A stretch of DNA of 64,000 nt from VXNE01 sp963668365 (lineage in GTDB: Bacteria; Pseudomonadota; Gammaproteobacteria; Pseudomonadales; Azotimanducaceae): NCBI GenBank assembly GCA_963668365.1, contig OY764266.1:1984001-2048000 (forward strand), in the 5' to 3' direction. Positions 1 through 8,634 of the stretch are shown here, in pieces. How positions within the stretch are numbered: the stretch's first letter is position 1; each line of letters opens with the position of its first letter. The position numbers and the translations under genes are program-made. Below the pieces are notes generated by a model that was not told the origin of the DNA, did no database searches, and worked only from the letters and a program-made list of their open reading frames with translations.

Positions 1-279
1 GAGCGTGGCTTCGAGCTCATCGTGGGCCTCGGTGTGGCCACAGACGAGGTGCGATGCGCCGGCTCCCACCCCCCAGCGCTCGACGCCCGACTTGAGCGCC
101 TCGGCGATACGGTGATCGCCGGCGAGCCCGAGATAGTCGTTGCTGCAGAAGTTGAGCAACTCGCGCCCGTCGACCCGGATGGTGCGACCCTGCCGGCTGC
201 CGACATTGCGACGCTTCCTGTACATGTTCCCGGCACGCAGGGCGTCGAGTTTTTGCTGAAGGTCGCTGAATCCCGGCAT
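1..279 (-). CDS. bioF: 8-amino-7-oxononanoate synthase, N-terminal part (runs off the window)
   Basis: The reverse strand encodes 93 residues starting at ATG 279 and continuing past the left edge. The translation holds the BioF hallmark NFCSNDYLGLAGDHR, followed by GVGAGASHLVCGHTEAHDEL, the PLP-enzyme segment that lines the pimeloyl and alanine binding pocket. BioF joins pimeloyl-ACP/CoA with L-alanine to make 7-keto-8-aminopelargonic acid, the first committed step of biotin ring assembly in the cytosol. The catalytic lysine lies outside the window. The opposite-strand reading frame over this stretch is a shadow. The assignment rests on the strongly conserved N-terminal block; other alpha-oxoamine synthases (Kbl, HemA, serine palmitoyltransferase) share the fold, but the sequence order matches BioF best. 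Confidence 0.85.
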   Translation of the reverse strand, partial: MPGFSDLQQKLDALRAGNMYRKRRNVGSRQGRTIRVDGRELLNFCSNDYLGLAGDHRIAEALKSGVERWGVGAGASHLVCGHTEAHDELEATL

Positions 280-385
280 GGTGCCTCGATCATAGCGCGC
301 GAACGCGCGACGCCGCGATATGCCCCTCGGCCCGAGGGCGAAGGCGCGCGCGAAAAGAAGCGAAGTGCAGGCGTCGAAGAGAGTC

Positions 386-420
386 GATCTGCCATCGACT
401 CGGAATACCGGTTCGGGCCA
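386..420 (+). repeat. 35-bp imperfect direct repeat, left copy
   Basis: GATCTGCCATCGACTCGG followed by ATACC and TTCGG occurs here and again at 871-905 with a few substitutions. The two copies bracket the XRE gene and its promoter. Confidence 0.7.
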
Positions 421-441
421 AGGTTTGGGGATTGGTCGCCC

Positions 442-470
442 TTGACAATATTCCATATACGGAATACATC
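442..470 (+). promoter_or_regulatory. Promoter with embedded palindromic operator of the XRE gene
   Basis: A TTGACA box at 442-447 is followed by an inverted repeat at 449-466 (TATTCC-N6-GGAATA). It fills the spacer and runs into a weak -10-like hexamer near 465-470. A palindrome lying between the promoter boxes just upstream of a small XRE gene is the usual autorepression layout of antitoxins. That this protein binds here is inference. Confidence 0.55.
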
Positions 471-501
471 TGGATGAGTTGAGGAAGGATGGGTTGATCG
501 A

Positions 502-822
502 ATGAGCGAACGAAATGTCTTTGGTGACCTCACCAGGGAATTTGCGGCGGAGCGCCGTGCGCGCATTGAGGCGAAGAAGACGGAGCTTCGTGCGGCCATG
601 GCGCTGCATGAACTTCGCAAGGCAAGAGCAATGACGCAGAAGGCCATCGGCGAAGCGCTGAACGTCAACCAGCCTGCGGTCGCCAAGCTGGAGCGGCGGA
701 CGGACATGTATGTTTCCAACTTGCGCGCCTACATTGAAGCCGTCGGCGGCGAGCTCAGTATCGTTGCCCGATTTCCGCAGGGTGATGTTGCGATCACAAA
801 TTTCTCCGACACCGCAAGATAG
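502..822 (+). CDS. XRE-family DNA-binding protein, HigA-like orphan antitoxin
   Basis: A 106-residue protein. Residues about 35-75 form a Cro/XRE helix-turn-helix (ALHELRKARAMTQKAIGEAL, then NQPAVAKLERR). The C-terminal tail is a short strand-rich segment (YIEAVGGELSIVARF), typical of antitoxins paired with RelE/HigB or phage-Gp49-like toxins. In that family the toxin normally sits immediately upstream in the same operon. Here nothing toxin-like lies between the bioF start and this gene, and the next gene is a membrane protein, so it looks solitary. A palindrome in its own promoter suggests autorepression. The gene sits between two 35-bp direct repeats, which hints at arrival as a small module. 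Confidence 0.8.
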   Translation: MSERNVFGDLTREFAAERRARIEAKKTELRAAMALHELRKARAMTQKAIGEALNVNQPAVAKLERRTDMYVSNLRAYIEAVGGELSIVARFPQGDVAITNFSDTAR

Positions 823-870
823 GCGCACCTCCCACGCCGATTAGAGACTTCGACTCCGTCTGAACGGGTT

Positions 871-905
871 GATCTGCCATCGACTCGGGATACCCCTTCG
901 GCCTA
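871..905 (+). repeat. 35-bp imperfect direct repeat, right copy
   Basis: Partner of 386-420, sharing GATCTGCCATCGACTCGG. It ends 10 bases before the earliest possible start of the following membrane-protein gene. Confidence 0.7.
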
Positions 906-915
906 CGGTCGTTGG

Positions 916-2775
916 ATGGTTGCACCGCGATCCGATGCCGGCATGGAGAACGCTCCGTGCGGCGCACGGCACTGCGGCGCCAAGCGGATGGCAGAGGCAG
1001 ACCGGTTCATTGCGGCCACCTGGACGGAAACGGCGTCGGGGTTCGGCGTCCCGTCCTGGGTGCTGCTCGCCTTCGGCGTCGTCGCCGGAGTCGCACATCT
1101 CATCGGTATTGCCGAGTTTTCCGGCGCGCCGCTCAGGCTGACATCGGAGTTCGTGGCGCAGCACATCGCCGAGGCATTCCGCGGCCCGGCGTACCTATTG
1201 CTCATCCTTTGCGGCGGCGAAATCGTTGATCGGGATACGGCGGCGGGCGTCGTACCGAAGGTTGCGGCGCTGGGGGTCGTCGTTCTTGCCGCATTGACCG
1301 CATTCGGGGCCGCCGCCATCGCCGCCCAGGTGGCATGGGGCCGGCCGCCTCTCGACCCTGTTCTCTGCGCGTATGCCGTCTACATCAACTTCGGCTGGCA
1401 CGTGTTCCTCCTGGCGGCGGCGTCCATCGCCATTCGGGTCGCATTGCGCAACGCGGCCAGCACCGGCGCGTTTGCCGGCGCGCCGGCGATCAGGGATGTC
1501 TTTCGCAGCAAGTGGTTCGGCATGCTGGTCGCCGCGGCGTTCTTCCTCGCCGTATGGGCACCGGGCGACGCGCCGTTCGGTCCGGCGCCCGTACGCTACT
1601 CGGGGATGAACGGCTACGGCCACTATCTTGGCCGGTTCTACGCGTCGGGACTTTGCTGGACGGCCCTCACGGTGCTCCTCGTGCTCGCTGTCCACGCGTG
1701 GACCCGTGGCGGCGGGTCGGTCCGGAAGCGATGGCGACTCCCGGAAGAAGTCGTCAATATCGGCGCTCCAGCCGTCGTGGTGTGGGCCGCCACCGCCTTT
1801 TGGATCTGCGTCAACACCGGCGAGCCGAATTCGACCGCCGCCTCCCCCGCGGAACCCCACGTCCGGGCCGGGGTTCCGTACGTGGTGGCAATGGACCTCA
1901 CCATTGACCTCTACCCGGAGGCGCGTCGCGTCGAGAGCGGGGGTTCGATGCTGCTGGCCAACACCGGGTCCGAACCGATAAGGGAACTCAGGCTCTTCTT
2001 CCCCAGGGAAGTCCAAGTCGAGAATGTCGACATCGCGTCGATAGTGGAACCTGGCGCCGAGCCGGGCGTCCATCGCTATGTCTTCGCGCGGCCGCTCAGG
2101 TTCGGAGAACGCGTCAGAATGGAATTCTCACTGACCTGGAGGGACCGTGGATTGGGCAGGGACAGGCGTCCGCTCCGGCTGGTCGAAAACGGCACGTTCA
2201 TCGAGAGCGCGGACATCCTGCCATCCTTCGGCCGCGAACCGACCCTCGCAAGCCAAGGGCTTGGATCGACGCGCATCAGGATGGTCATCGGGACCAGTCT
2301 GGACCAGGTTGCCGTCGGGCCGGGGTTGCTCCTGCGCGAATGGAAGGAGAACGCGCGGCGCTATTTCGAATACGCAACGGACTTCGGCAATGGTCCGCCC
2401 GATCCGCGCTCGAAGGCGCCCGGATCGGTGTCGCCAGGCTTCTCCGTTCACTCCGGCAGGTACGCGATGACCCGCAGCCGCTGGAGCGACACGGTCGTGG
2501 AGGTCTACCACCACCCGGAGCATGGTCGGAACGTCGGCTCGATGCTCCGATGCGTCAGGCAGTCCCTCGGGCATGCCGCGCGGTCATCGTGGCCATACCC
2601 GGGTGGATTGCTGCGGATTGTCGAAATTCCTTATCGGGGCGAAGCGCGCGTGTTTCCCCTCACGGTCCTGTTCTCCGAACGAGGGGAATTCGCATTCGAC
2701 GTTCGCCGCGGTGCGGTGCTCGATGCGCTTTGCGCCAGCGTTGCCCGGGGAGTCGCGCAGGCTTCGCGACGCTAG
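916..2775 (+). CDS. Polytopic membrane protein with ABC-2-like N-terminus and extracytoplasmic beta domain
   Basis: Up to 619 residues. The first half has about six or seven hydrophobic segments (for example SWVLLAFGVVAGVAHLIG and YLLLILCGGEIV), laid out like ABC-2 permeases. The second half, from about residue 310, is a soluble domain rich in strands (YVVAMDLTIDLYPEARRV, then RMEFSLTWRDRG). It resembles the N-terminal beta domain of M1 aminopeptidases in ABC-2 permease/M1 fusions, but no HExxH motif is present. The giant protein at 13945-17292 has the same general plan, so the two may be distant paralogues. No ATPase partner is adjacent. Starts at 916, 946 and 988 are all possible and none has a convincing ribosome-binding site. 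Substrate and function are unknown. Confidence 0.65.
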   Translation: MVAPRSDAGMENAPCGARHCGAKRMAEADRFIAATWTETASGFGVPSWVLLAFGVVAGVAHLIGIAEFSGAPLRLTSEFVAQHIAEAFRGPAYLLLILCGGEIVDRDTAAGVVPKVAALGVVVLAALTAFGAAAIAAQVAWGRPPLDPVLCAYAVYINFGWHVFLLAAASIAIRVALRNAASTGAFAGAPAIRDVFRSKWFGMLVAAAFFLAVWAPGDAPFGPAPVRYSGMNGYGHYLGRFYASGLCWTALTVLLVLAVHAWTRGGGSVRKRWRLPEEVVNIGAPAVVVWAATAFWICVNTGEPNSTAASPAEPHVRAGVPYVVAMDLTIDLYPEARRVESGGSMLLANTGSEPIRELRLFFPREVQVENVDIASIVEPGAEPGVHRYVFARPLRFGERVRMEFSLTWRDRGLGRDRRPLRLVENGTFIESADILPSFGREPTLASQGLGSTRIRMVIGTSLDQVAVGPGLLLREWKENARRYFEYATDFGNGPPDPRSKAPGSVSPGFSVHSGRYAMTRSRWSDTVVEVYHHPEHGRNVGSMLRCVRQSLGHAARSSWPYPGGLLRIVEIPYRGEARVFPLTVLFSERGEFAFDVRRGAVLDALCASVARGVAQASRR

Positions 2776-3779
2776 AAGCTGAACCGGTCGCCGGTGAACG
2801 CGGAAAACGTGGCGCGCGCATCCGGATGGAAAGCGTCGACCGGAGCGATGGGCGCGATGATGTGCGTATGGATTCCGGCGGCGGCATCCGCGCGAATGCC
2901 TTCCCGCACTTTCTCCGCGCTGCCGATGAGAGCGATCTCGTCGATCATTTCTTCGGAGAAGGCGGCAGCTGTCCGGGCACGGTCGCGGTTCGCCCAGCCT
3001 TCCAGCAGTTCGGCGGCCGCACCCTCGTAGCCGCTCCACGCCAGGAACTTGTTGTAGACCGGATTGGCGTAGTAGGGAGCGTATCCGGATCGGAAACGGT
3101 CATAGCCCGCCTGCTTGTCGTCCGTGACCAGGACAACCTTGCGGTTGACGATCTCTATGTCCTCCCAGTTCTTTCCGGCGCGTGCGGCGCCGATCCTGAC
3201 ATGCTCCATCATCTTCGGCAGCGCCTTCCTCGGCCACAGGTTGAACACGACGCCGTCGCCATGCTCTGCCGCCATTTCGATCATCCTGGGTCGCAGCGCG
3301 GCGAGGTACAGCGGCGGCGGATGGTCCATGGGCGCTTGCCGATAACCGTTGCTGGATAGGGTTTCGAGGTCGAAACTGGTGCGGTCGCCGCTCAGCATGT
3401 GGCGCACGATGATCGCCGTCTCCTTCACGCGCGTCAGCGGCTTTTCCAGAGGGATGCCATTGAAACGGGTCATGATCGCCTCGCTGGAGGAGCCGAGACC
3501 CATGACAAAACGTCCCGGGTACACTTGTCCCAGCACGTTCGCGGTGGCCGCCAGGACCGACGGCGCGCGGGTGTAGACGGGTGTGACCGCACATCCCACG
3601 CGCATCCGCTTGATGCGGCCGCCGAGGGCCGCCAGCATCGTCAACGAGTCCGGCGACCCGGCATCGGAGAACCAGGCATCCTGGTAGCCGTTTGCCTCGG
3701 CCCATTGCACGACGTCGGCGTTCTCCTCCAAACGGTTCGAAACGGGCATGGTCACCGCTATGCGCTTCTCAAGTGGCAT
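2772..3779 (-). CDS. Luciferase-like (LLM class) flavin-dependent oxidoreductase
   Basis: 335 residues from ATG 3779, which is preceded six bases away by AGAGGAAG; the longer upstream extension lacks this signal. The protein has the bacterial-luciferase TIM-barrel pattern: GYQDAWFSDAGSPDSLTMLA near residue 35, RMRVGCAVTPVYTRAPSVLA, then GRFVMGLGSSSEAIM and the TRVKETAIIVRHML helix. This layout is typical of F420- or FMNH2-dependent monooxygenase/dehydrogenase families related to F420-dependent glucose-6-phosphate dehydrogenase and methylene-H4MPT reductase. The substrate cannot be read from sequence. It converges with the membrane-protein gene (ends overlap by four bases) and is divergent from the phosphotransferase gene. 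Two further LLM proteins occur in this window (5985-7007 and 40165-41067). Confidence 0.85.
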   Translation of the reverse strand: MPLEKRIAVTMPVSNRLEENADVVQWAEANGYQDAWFSDAGSPDSLTMLAALGGRIKRMRVGCAVTPVYTRAPSVLAATANVLGQVYPGRFVMGLGSSSEAIMTRFNGIPLEKPLTRVKETAIIVRHMLSGDRTSFDLETLSSNGYRQAPMDHPPPLYLAALRPRMIEMAAEHGDGVVFNLWPRKALPKMMEHVRIGAARAGKNWEDIEIVNRKVVLVTDDKQAGYDRFRSGYAPYYANPVYNKFLAWSGYEGAAAELLEGWANRDRARTAAAFSEEMIDEIALIGSAEKVREGIRADAAAGIHTHIIAPIAPVDAFHPDARATFSAFTGDRFSF

Positions 3780-3881
3780 CGTCTTCCTCTGTCGGGGATG
3801 TGATCGCGGCGAGCGTCTCACTTTGCGGCGGCTCGACGCAACCGTATATTCTTGTCGCCGCCCTCACGACGGGATGTACCC

Positions 3882-4931
3882 ATGAGCGAAGCCGAACTCA
3901 CGCCGGTGCGGGAAGGACACCGCTTCGATGAAGGCGCGCTGCGCGCCTACATGGTCGATCACGTGGACGGGTATGGCGGAGAACCGCTGACGGTTCGCCA
4001 GTTCGAAGGCGGCCAGAGCAACCCGACGTTTTTTCTCGAAACGCCGGGGGGCGAATACGTCATGCGGAAACAGCCGCCGGGGGAACTGTTGCCGTCGGCG
4101 CACCAGGTGGACCGCGAATACCGGGTGATGGACGCCCTCGCGGCTACCGACGTGCCGGTGCCGGAGATGCATTGCCTGTGCGAGGACGCGAGCGTGATCG
4201 GCACGAAGTTCTATGTCATGGAGCATGTGCGGGGTCGACTCCTGACGGAGAACCTGATGCCCGCCGCGAGCCGTGAAGAGCGCCGCGAAATCTACCTCGA
4301 CATGGTTCGCACCCTCGCGCGGCTGCACAGCGTCGACCCGGGAACGGTGGGCCTCGGCGAATTCGGCAGGCCCGGCAACTACTTCGCGCGGCAGATCAAC
4401 CGTTGGAGCCGGCAGTACATCGCGTCCGAGACGGAGACGATCGAGGCGATGAACGCCCTGATCGAGTGGCTGCCCGACAACGTGCCGGACGACGTGCCGC
4501 CGGTCATCGTGCACGGCGACTATCGGTTGGGCAACCTGATCATCCACGCCGAGGAGCCGCGCGTCGCCGCCATCCTCGACTGGGAACTGTCGACGCTGGG
4601 CGACGGCCTGGCGGACCTGAGCTATTGGTGCCAGGAATTCCACGGCGATCCGCAGGGGCAGGGCCTGCCCGGAGCGGACCTCGAAGCGTTGAACATCCCG
4701 AACGAACAGGACCTCGTCGACGCCTACTGCCGGGAGGCGAAACGGCCCTCCATCGACAACTGGCCGTTCTATATCGCGTTCAACATGTTCCGCTCCGCGG
4801 GAATCGTCCAGGGCGTCTACAAGCGAGGCCTCGACGGCAACGCGAGTTCGACGCACGCGCTGGAGTACAGGACCATGGCTCGAGAGCGCGCCGAGCGCGG
4901 ATGGGGGATCGTTCAGGGCATGTTGCGGTAG
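3882..4931 (+). CDS. APH-type phosphotransferase (acyl-CoA-dehydrogenase-associated kinase family)
   Basis: 349 residues starting at ATG 3882. The aminoglycoside-phosphotransferase fold is clear: the catalytic loop VIVHGDYRLGNLII (HGDxxxxN) near residue 215 and the metal-binding AAILDWELSTLGD near 235. The N-lobe carries FEGGQSNPTFFLETPGG and YVMRKQPPG, the pattern seen in ACAD10/ACAD11-like kinases and their bacterial homologues. These are believed to phosphorylate 4-hydroxyacyl-CoA during fatty-acid breakdown. There is no acyl-CoA dehydrogenase immediately next to it, although an acyl-CoA ligase lies 17 kb away. Antibiotic resistance is unlikely given this subfamily match. Confidence 0.85.
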   Translation: MSEAELTPVREGHRFDEGALRAYMVDHVDGYGGEPLTVRQFEGGQSNPTFFLETPGGEYVMRKQPPGELLPSAHQVDREYRVMDALAATDVPVPEMHCLCEDASVIGTKFYVMEHVRGRLLTENLMPAASREERREIYLDMVRTLARLHSVDPGTVGLGEFGRPGNYFARQINRWSRQYIASETETIEAMNALIEWLPDNVPDDVPPVIVHGDYRLGNLIIHAEEPRVAAILDWELSTLGDGLADLSYWCQEFHGDPQGQGLPGADLEALNIPNEQDLVDAYCREAKRPSIDNWPFYIAFNMFRSAGIVQGVYKRGLDGNASSTHALEYRTMARERAERGWGIVQGMLR

Positions 4932-4957
4932 CTGCGGTAAGTTGCGGCGGACGTCGG

Positions 4958-5632
4958 TCAACCGTGGCCCAGAACGCCGTAGTCTCCGTCGAGAATCAAT
5001 CGAATGGAGACGTAGAGTCCGACCAGGGGCAACAGGACCCATAGAGAATTGGCCGCATGGACGTGGAGCACCGCTTCCATGAGACCGAGCCGTCTATGCC
5101 GCCCGGAGACGAAGAAGCTCGCCCAGTACCCCGACGTGACGTAGACCCACTGCCAGAAGAGCATGGCGCCGAGCGCGCCGGCCACGGCGGGCGGCAGGAA
5201 CGGGATCGTAAACGTGGCGTAGAGCACCAGCGAAGGCAGGGGCGTAATGAAGCCATTGGCGATGTCGCAGGTGAAGCCGAACGTGCGCCTGTCGGCGTAA
5301 GAGCCGTCGTACAACGAGTAGCTCGCCCAGATGTCCGCCCAAAAGGTCATGGAGAAGGCGTTGCGCGTCGTCACGCGCTGCTGAAGAAACAACATTGCGG
5401 AAGATCGCTGGCGCCGTTCCCGCTGCTCGCGCCAGAAGTCGACCCGCCGCTCGATGTAGTCCCTCTGAAAGTAGAGGCAGATCTCCCAGAAGCACGCCAG
5501 GAAGTTCAGCGAAAAGAACAGGCTCAGCAGGACGTGGAGGGGATCGAGCTCTCCGTACGCCAGCAGACGGATGACTATGCCGGCGAGGCAGGAGACTGTG
5601 ATGGCGAGGATGCAGAACAGCCAGACGGGCAT
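4958..5632 (-). CDS. Polytopic membrane protein of unknown function
   Basis: 224 residues with five or six hydrophobic spans. The first is an N-terminal one (MPVWLFCILAITVSCLAGIV), then LLSLFFSLNFLACFWEICLY, a central pair around LPSLVLYATFTIPFLPPAVA, and a C-terminal LWVLLPLVGLYVSIRLIL. A basic, charged stretch (residues about 58-80, rich in R and E) probably faces the cytosol. I do not recognise the family. It converges with the phosphotransferase gene, and its upstream side is occupied by a MITE-like element whose left end lies 19 bases before the start codon, so its original promoter may have been displaced. Confidence 0.6.
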   Translation of the reverse strand: MPVWLFCILAITVSCLAGIVIRLLAYGELDPLHVLLSLFFSLNFLACFWEICLYFQRDYIERRVDFWREQRERRQRSSAMLFLQQRVTTRNAFSMTFWADIWASYSLYDGSYADRRTFGFTCDIANGFITPLPSLVLYATFTIPFLPPAVAGALGAMLFWQWVYVTSGYWASFFVSGRHRRLGLMEAVLHVHAANSLWVLLPLVGLYVSIRLILDGDYGVLGHG

Positions 5633-5651
5633 CGATTGCTTCGGTGTCCTA

Positions 5652-5984
5652 ATGTCGTGTCACGCGAGTTATGACGCTTCAGCGCGTCCCACGGGGTCTG
5701 TGGCAAGGCGCGTCCCGCAGGGAATGGTCGGCTCCATTTCCAAGGGGCGCAACACCGCCACAGGCCACAGTCTTCATGCGAGGGTACCCCTCGCGCTCCC
5801 GGGGCGCGCCCTTCGGGAGATCGCCATGCACGCCGGAGCCTTCAGCCGGGGTGCGCGAGGGGGAACTCCTCGCATGCAAACCGCGTTGTGGCCCTTGAAA
5901 ATATGCCAGATATTCCCTGCGGACCGCGCCTTGTATTGACGCGCATGGCGAACTCTGAAGCGCCAGAACTCGCGTGACACGACA

Positions 5985-5985
<1 letters not shown>
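5652..5985. mobile_element. MITE-like element with TA-flanked terminal inverted repeats
   Basis: A 334-bp non-coding element. Its left end reads ATGTCGTGTCACGCGAGTT and its right end, read on the other strand, GTGTCGTGTCACGCGAGTT: one mismatch in 19, with weaker similarity continuing to about 33 bp. Both ends abut TA dinucleotides (5650-5651 and 5986-5987), the target duplication of the IS630/Tc1-mariner superfamily. An inner inverted repeat (CATGCGAGG...CCTCGCGC type) lies around 5777-5799 and 5856-5879. No transposase is encoded. The intact IS630 copy in this window begins GTGTAGTGTCC after its TA, similar enough to suggest mobilisation by a related transposase. Confidence 0.75.
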
Positions 5986-7007
<1,022 letters not shown>

Positions 7008-7023
7008 GCTTTCTCCCCGGGCT

Positions 7024-7278
7024 CTACGCGGCGACCCGCGACAGGTAGTCGATGATGTCGTTCGATTCGTACAGCCAGGTCGTCTCTCCGGACGCGTTGG
7101 TGATCTTCAGGCACGGCACCGTGGGTCGTCCCCCGCCGACCAGGAGTTCGCGAAAGGCGGCCATGTCGCGCATGGTGTCGCGCATGGGCATATCGATGCC
7201 GGCACGGTCGAGGAATGTCCGCACGCGGTGACAGAATGGGCAGCCCGCGTACTGGTAGAGCACGTACTGTTCGTTCAT
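7024..7278 (-). CDS. Glutaredoxin-like protein (CPFC)
   Basis: 84 residues from ATG 7278. The thioredoxin-fold active site is YQYAGCPFCHRVRTFLDRAG near the N-terminus. It is followed by the cis-proline loop GRPTVPCLKI and a glutathione-binding-like region ESNDIIDYLSRV, as in monothiol/dithiol glutaredoxins and GST N-terminal domains. The CPFC motif keeps both cysteines, so dithiol exchange is possible. The longer reading from 7311 would overlap the start of the divergent DsbA-like gene and is less likely. It is probably cytosolic because no signal peptide is present. It shares a 26-bp divergent intergenic gap with the DsbA-like gene, a compact redox pair. Confidence 0.85.
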   Translation of the reverse strand: MNEQYVLYQYAGCPFCHRVRTFLDRAGIDMPMRDTMRDMAAFRELLVGGGRPTVPCLKITNASGETTWLYESNDIIDYLSRVAA

Positions 7279-7304
7279 GCGTTGAATTGTGACACACTCG
7301 GCGC

Positions 7305-8030
7305 ATGGCACGGAGAATCCGCAAGACGGAAGAAAAGCTTCGCCTCATTCGCTATGCCAGCATGGGGTTTGTCGCGCTGTTCGTCGTGGTGGTCGCGGTC
7401 GTCGGGATCATCTACGGCACCGCCGTCGATGTCGGTGGCGAGGCTGCGGAGGATTCCCATTACCGAGTCGTCGAAGGTGCGCGTGAGTCCCGGGCGCGAA
7501 CGGTGGAGGTGGTCGAGTTCTTTTCCTATGGCTGCGTGCATTGTCGCGACTTCGATCCGATGCTCGAAGCATGGAAAGGCACGTTGCCCCAGGGAGCGAG
7601 CTTCCGTCGCGCGCATGTCGGGTTCGCCGGCGGGGCCGAGGTGCTGGCGCGGGCGCATGTCGTGCTCGGGCGGGCGGGTGCGCTCGACGCGAATCACGAA
7701 CGCCTGTTCCGCGCCATGCACGACCGCAACCGTGAGTTCACCGACCGCGGGAGGCTCGCCGATTTCGTCGACGGCTATGGCGTCGAGCGGAACGCGTTTC
7801 TGGCGGCGATCGACGAGCCAGGTGTTCGCAGGAGAGTTGCGCAGATCGATCAGACGTTCCGGGAGGCGGGTCTCCTGGCCGTTCCGGCGCTCGTCGTCGC
7901 GGACAAGTACGTCGTCAACATGGACATCGGCCGAAAGCAGGCCCTGGATGTCGTGGACCAGCTGGTGGCGAAAGAACTCGAAGCGCGGCGGGCGGAAGAA
8001 CAGGCTTCGGACGACGACGGATCGGGTTAG
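7305..8030 (+). CDS. Membrane-anchored DsbA-like thiol:disulfide oxidoreductase
   Basis: 241 residues. A basic N-terminus is followed by one hydrophobic helix (residues about 17-38), which should anchor the protein with its catalytic domain in the periplasm. The DsbA-type active site is FFSYGCVHCRDFDPMLEAWK (CVHC) near residue 75, and the cis-proline loop is LLAVPALVVADKYVV near 200. The intervening helical insertion has the length expected of DsbA. Its role would be forming or isomerising disulfides in exported proteins. No DsbB partner is nearby. The C-terminal tail is short, acidic and probably disordered. Confidence 0.85.
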   Translation: MARRIRKTEEKLRLIRYASMGFVALFVVVVAVVGIIYGTAVDVGGEAAEDSHYRVVEGARESRARTVEVVEFFSYGCVHCRDFDPMLEAWKGTLPQGASFRRAHVGFAGGAEVLARAHVVLGRAGALDANHERLFRAMHDRNREFTDRGRLADFVDGYGVERNAFLAAIDEPGVRRRVAQIDQTFREAGLLAVPALVVADKYVVNMDIGRKQALDVVDQLVAKELEARRAEEQASDDDGSG

Positions 8031-8067
8031 CGCCGGTTGCCGGCGACCTGCCGGAACCGCGTAACGA

Positions 8068-8634
8068 TCACGGCCTCGGCTGTTTCAGTTGCGCGAGCGA
8101 GAGCGCGACGTAGATCCGGGTGTCCCGGAGGCTGCCGTCGTTCGCGATCAGGTCCCCCTTCTGCAGCGTGGCGAAGGTGAAACCGAGCCGTTCGGCGACG
8201 CGCCAACTGCGCCGATTGAGGTCGTCCACCCGAATCTCGACCCGCTTGGCGCCCAACGCGAACAACGCCTTCGCGAGCCACCAGGTCGACTCGCTGACGT
8301 AACCCTTGCCCGTTTCACCTGTTCTGCACCAATAGCCGATTTCGAATCCGGGAAGGTTCCAATCGATCCGCGGCATTCCGGTGGCGCCTACAAAACCGCC
8401 GGTTTCGCGATGCAGGATCAGCAGTTCCGCGCTGCTGCCGTTGTTGTAGCGCACGGCCCCGTCGCGGGCGAACGCCTCGGACTGCTCCATGGTCGGGAGT
8501 GTCGTCGCCCACTGCATCCACGGGGAGAGTTCCGCGAACGATTCGTGCACGGCCTGGTTGATCATCGCCCCGTCTCCGGCCCGAGGCCGGCGCAGCAGCA
8601 GGCGGGGCGTGAGGATTTCCTCGGGCAGTCTCAT
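8068..8634 (-). CDS. GNAT-family N-acetyltransferase (RimJ/RimL type)
   Basis: 188 residues starting at ATG 8634, which overlaps the glcF stop (ATGA). It begins with ILTPRLLLRRPRAGDGAMIN, the usual RimJ/RimL-like opening. The acetyl-CoA loop is RTGETGKGYVSESTWWLAKA near residue 105, and the later core is KRVEIRVDDLNRRSWRVAER. Members acetylate ribosomal-protein N-termini or small amines; the substrate here is unknown. Translational coupling places it at the end of the glycolate oxidase operon, though a functional link is not obvious. An ORF reading further upstream into glcF is an artefact of the overlapping frame. Confidence 0.85.
   Translation of the reverse strand: MRLPEEILTPRLLLRRPRAGDGAMINQAVHESFAELSPWMQWATTLPTMEQSEAFARDGAVRYNNGSSAELLILHRETGGFVGATGMPRIDWNLPGFEIGYWCRTGETGKGYVSESTWWLAKALFALGAKRVEIRVDDLNRRSWRVAERLGFTFATLQKGDLIANDGSLRDTRIYVALSLAQLKQPRP

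Noticed and set aside
22..477. 151-codon forward frame at the left edge
   Set aside because: It is antisense to a clear BioF N-terminus on the reverse strand and has no domain.
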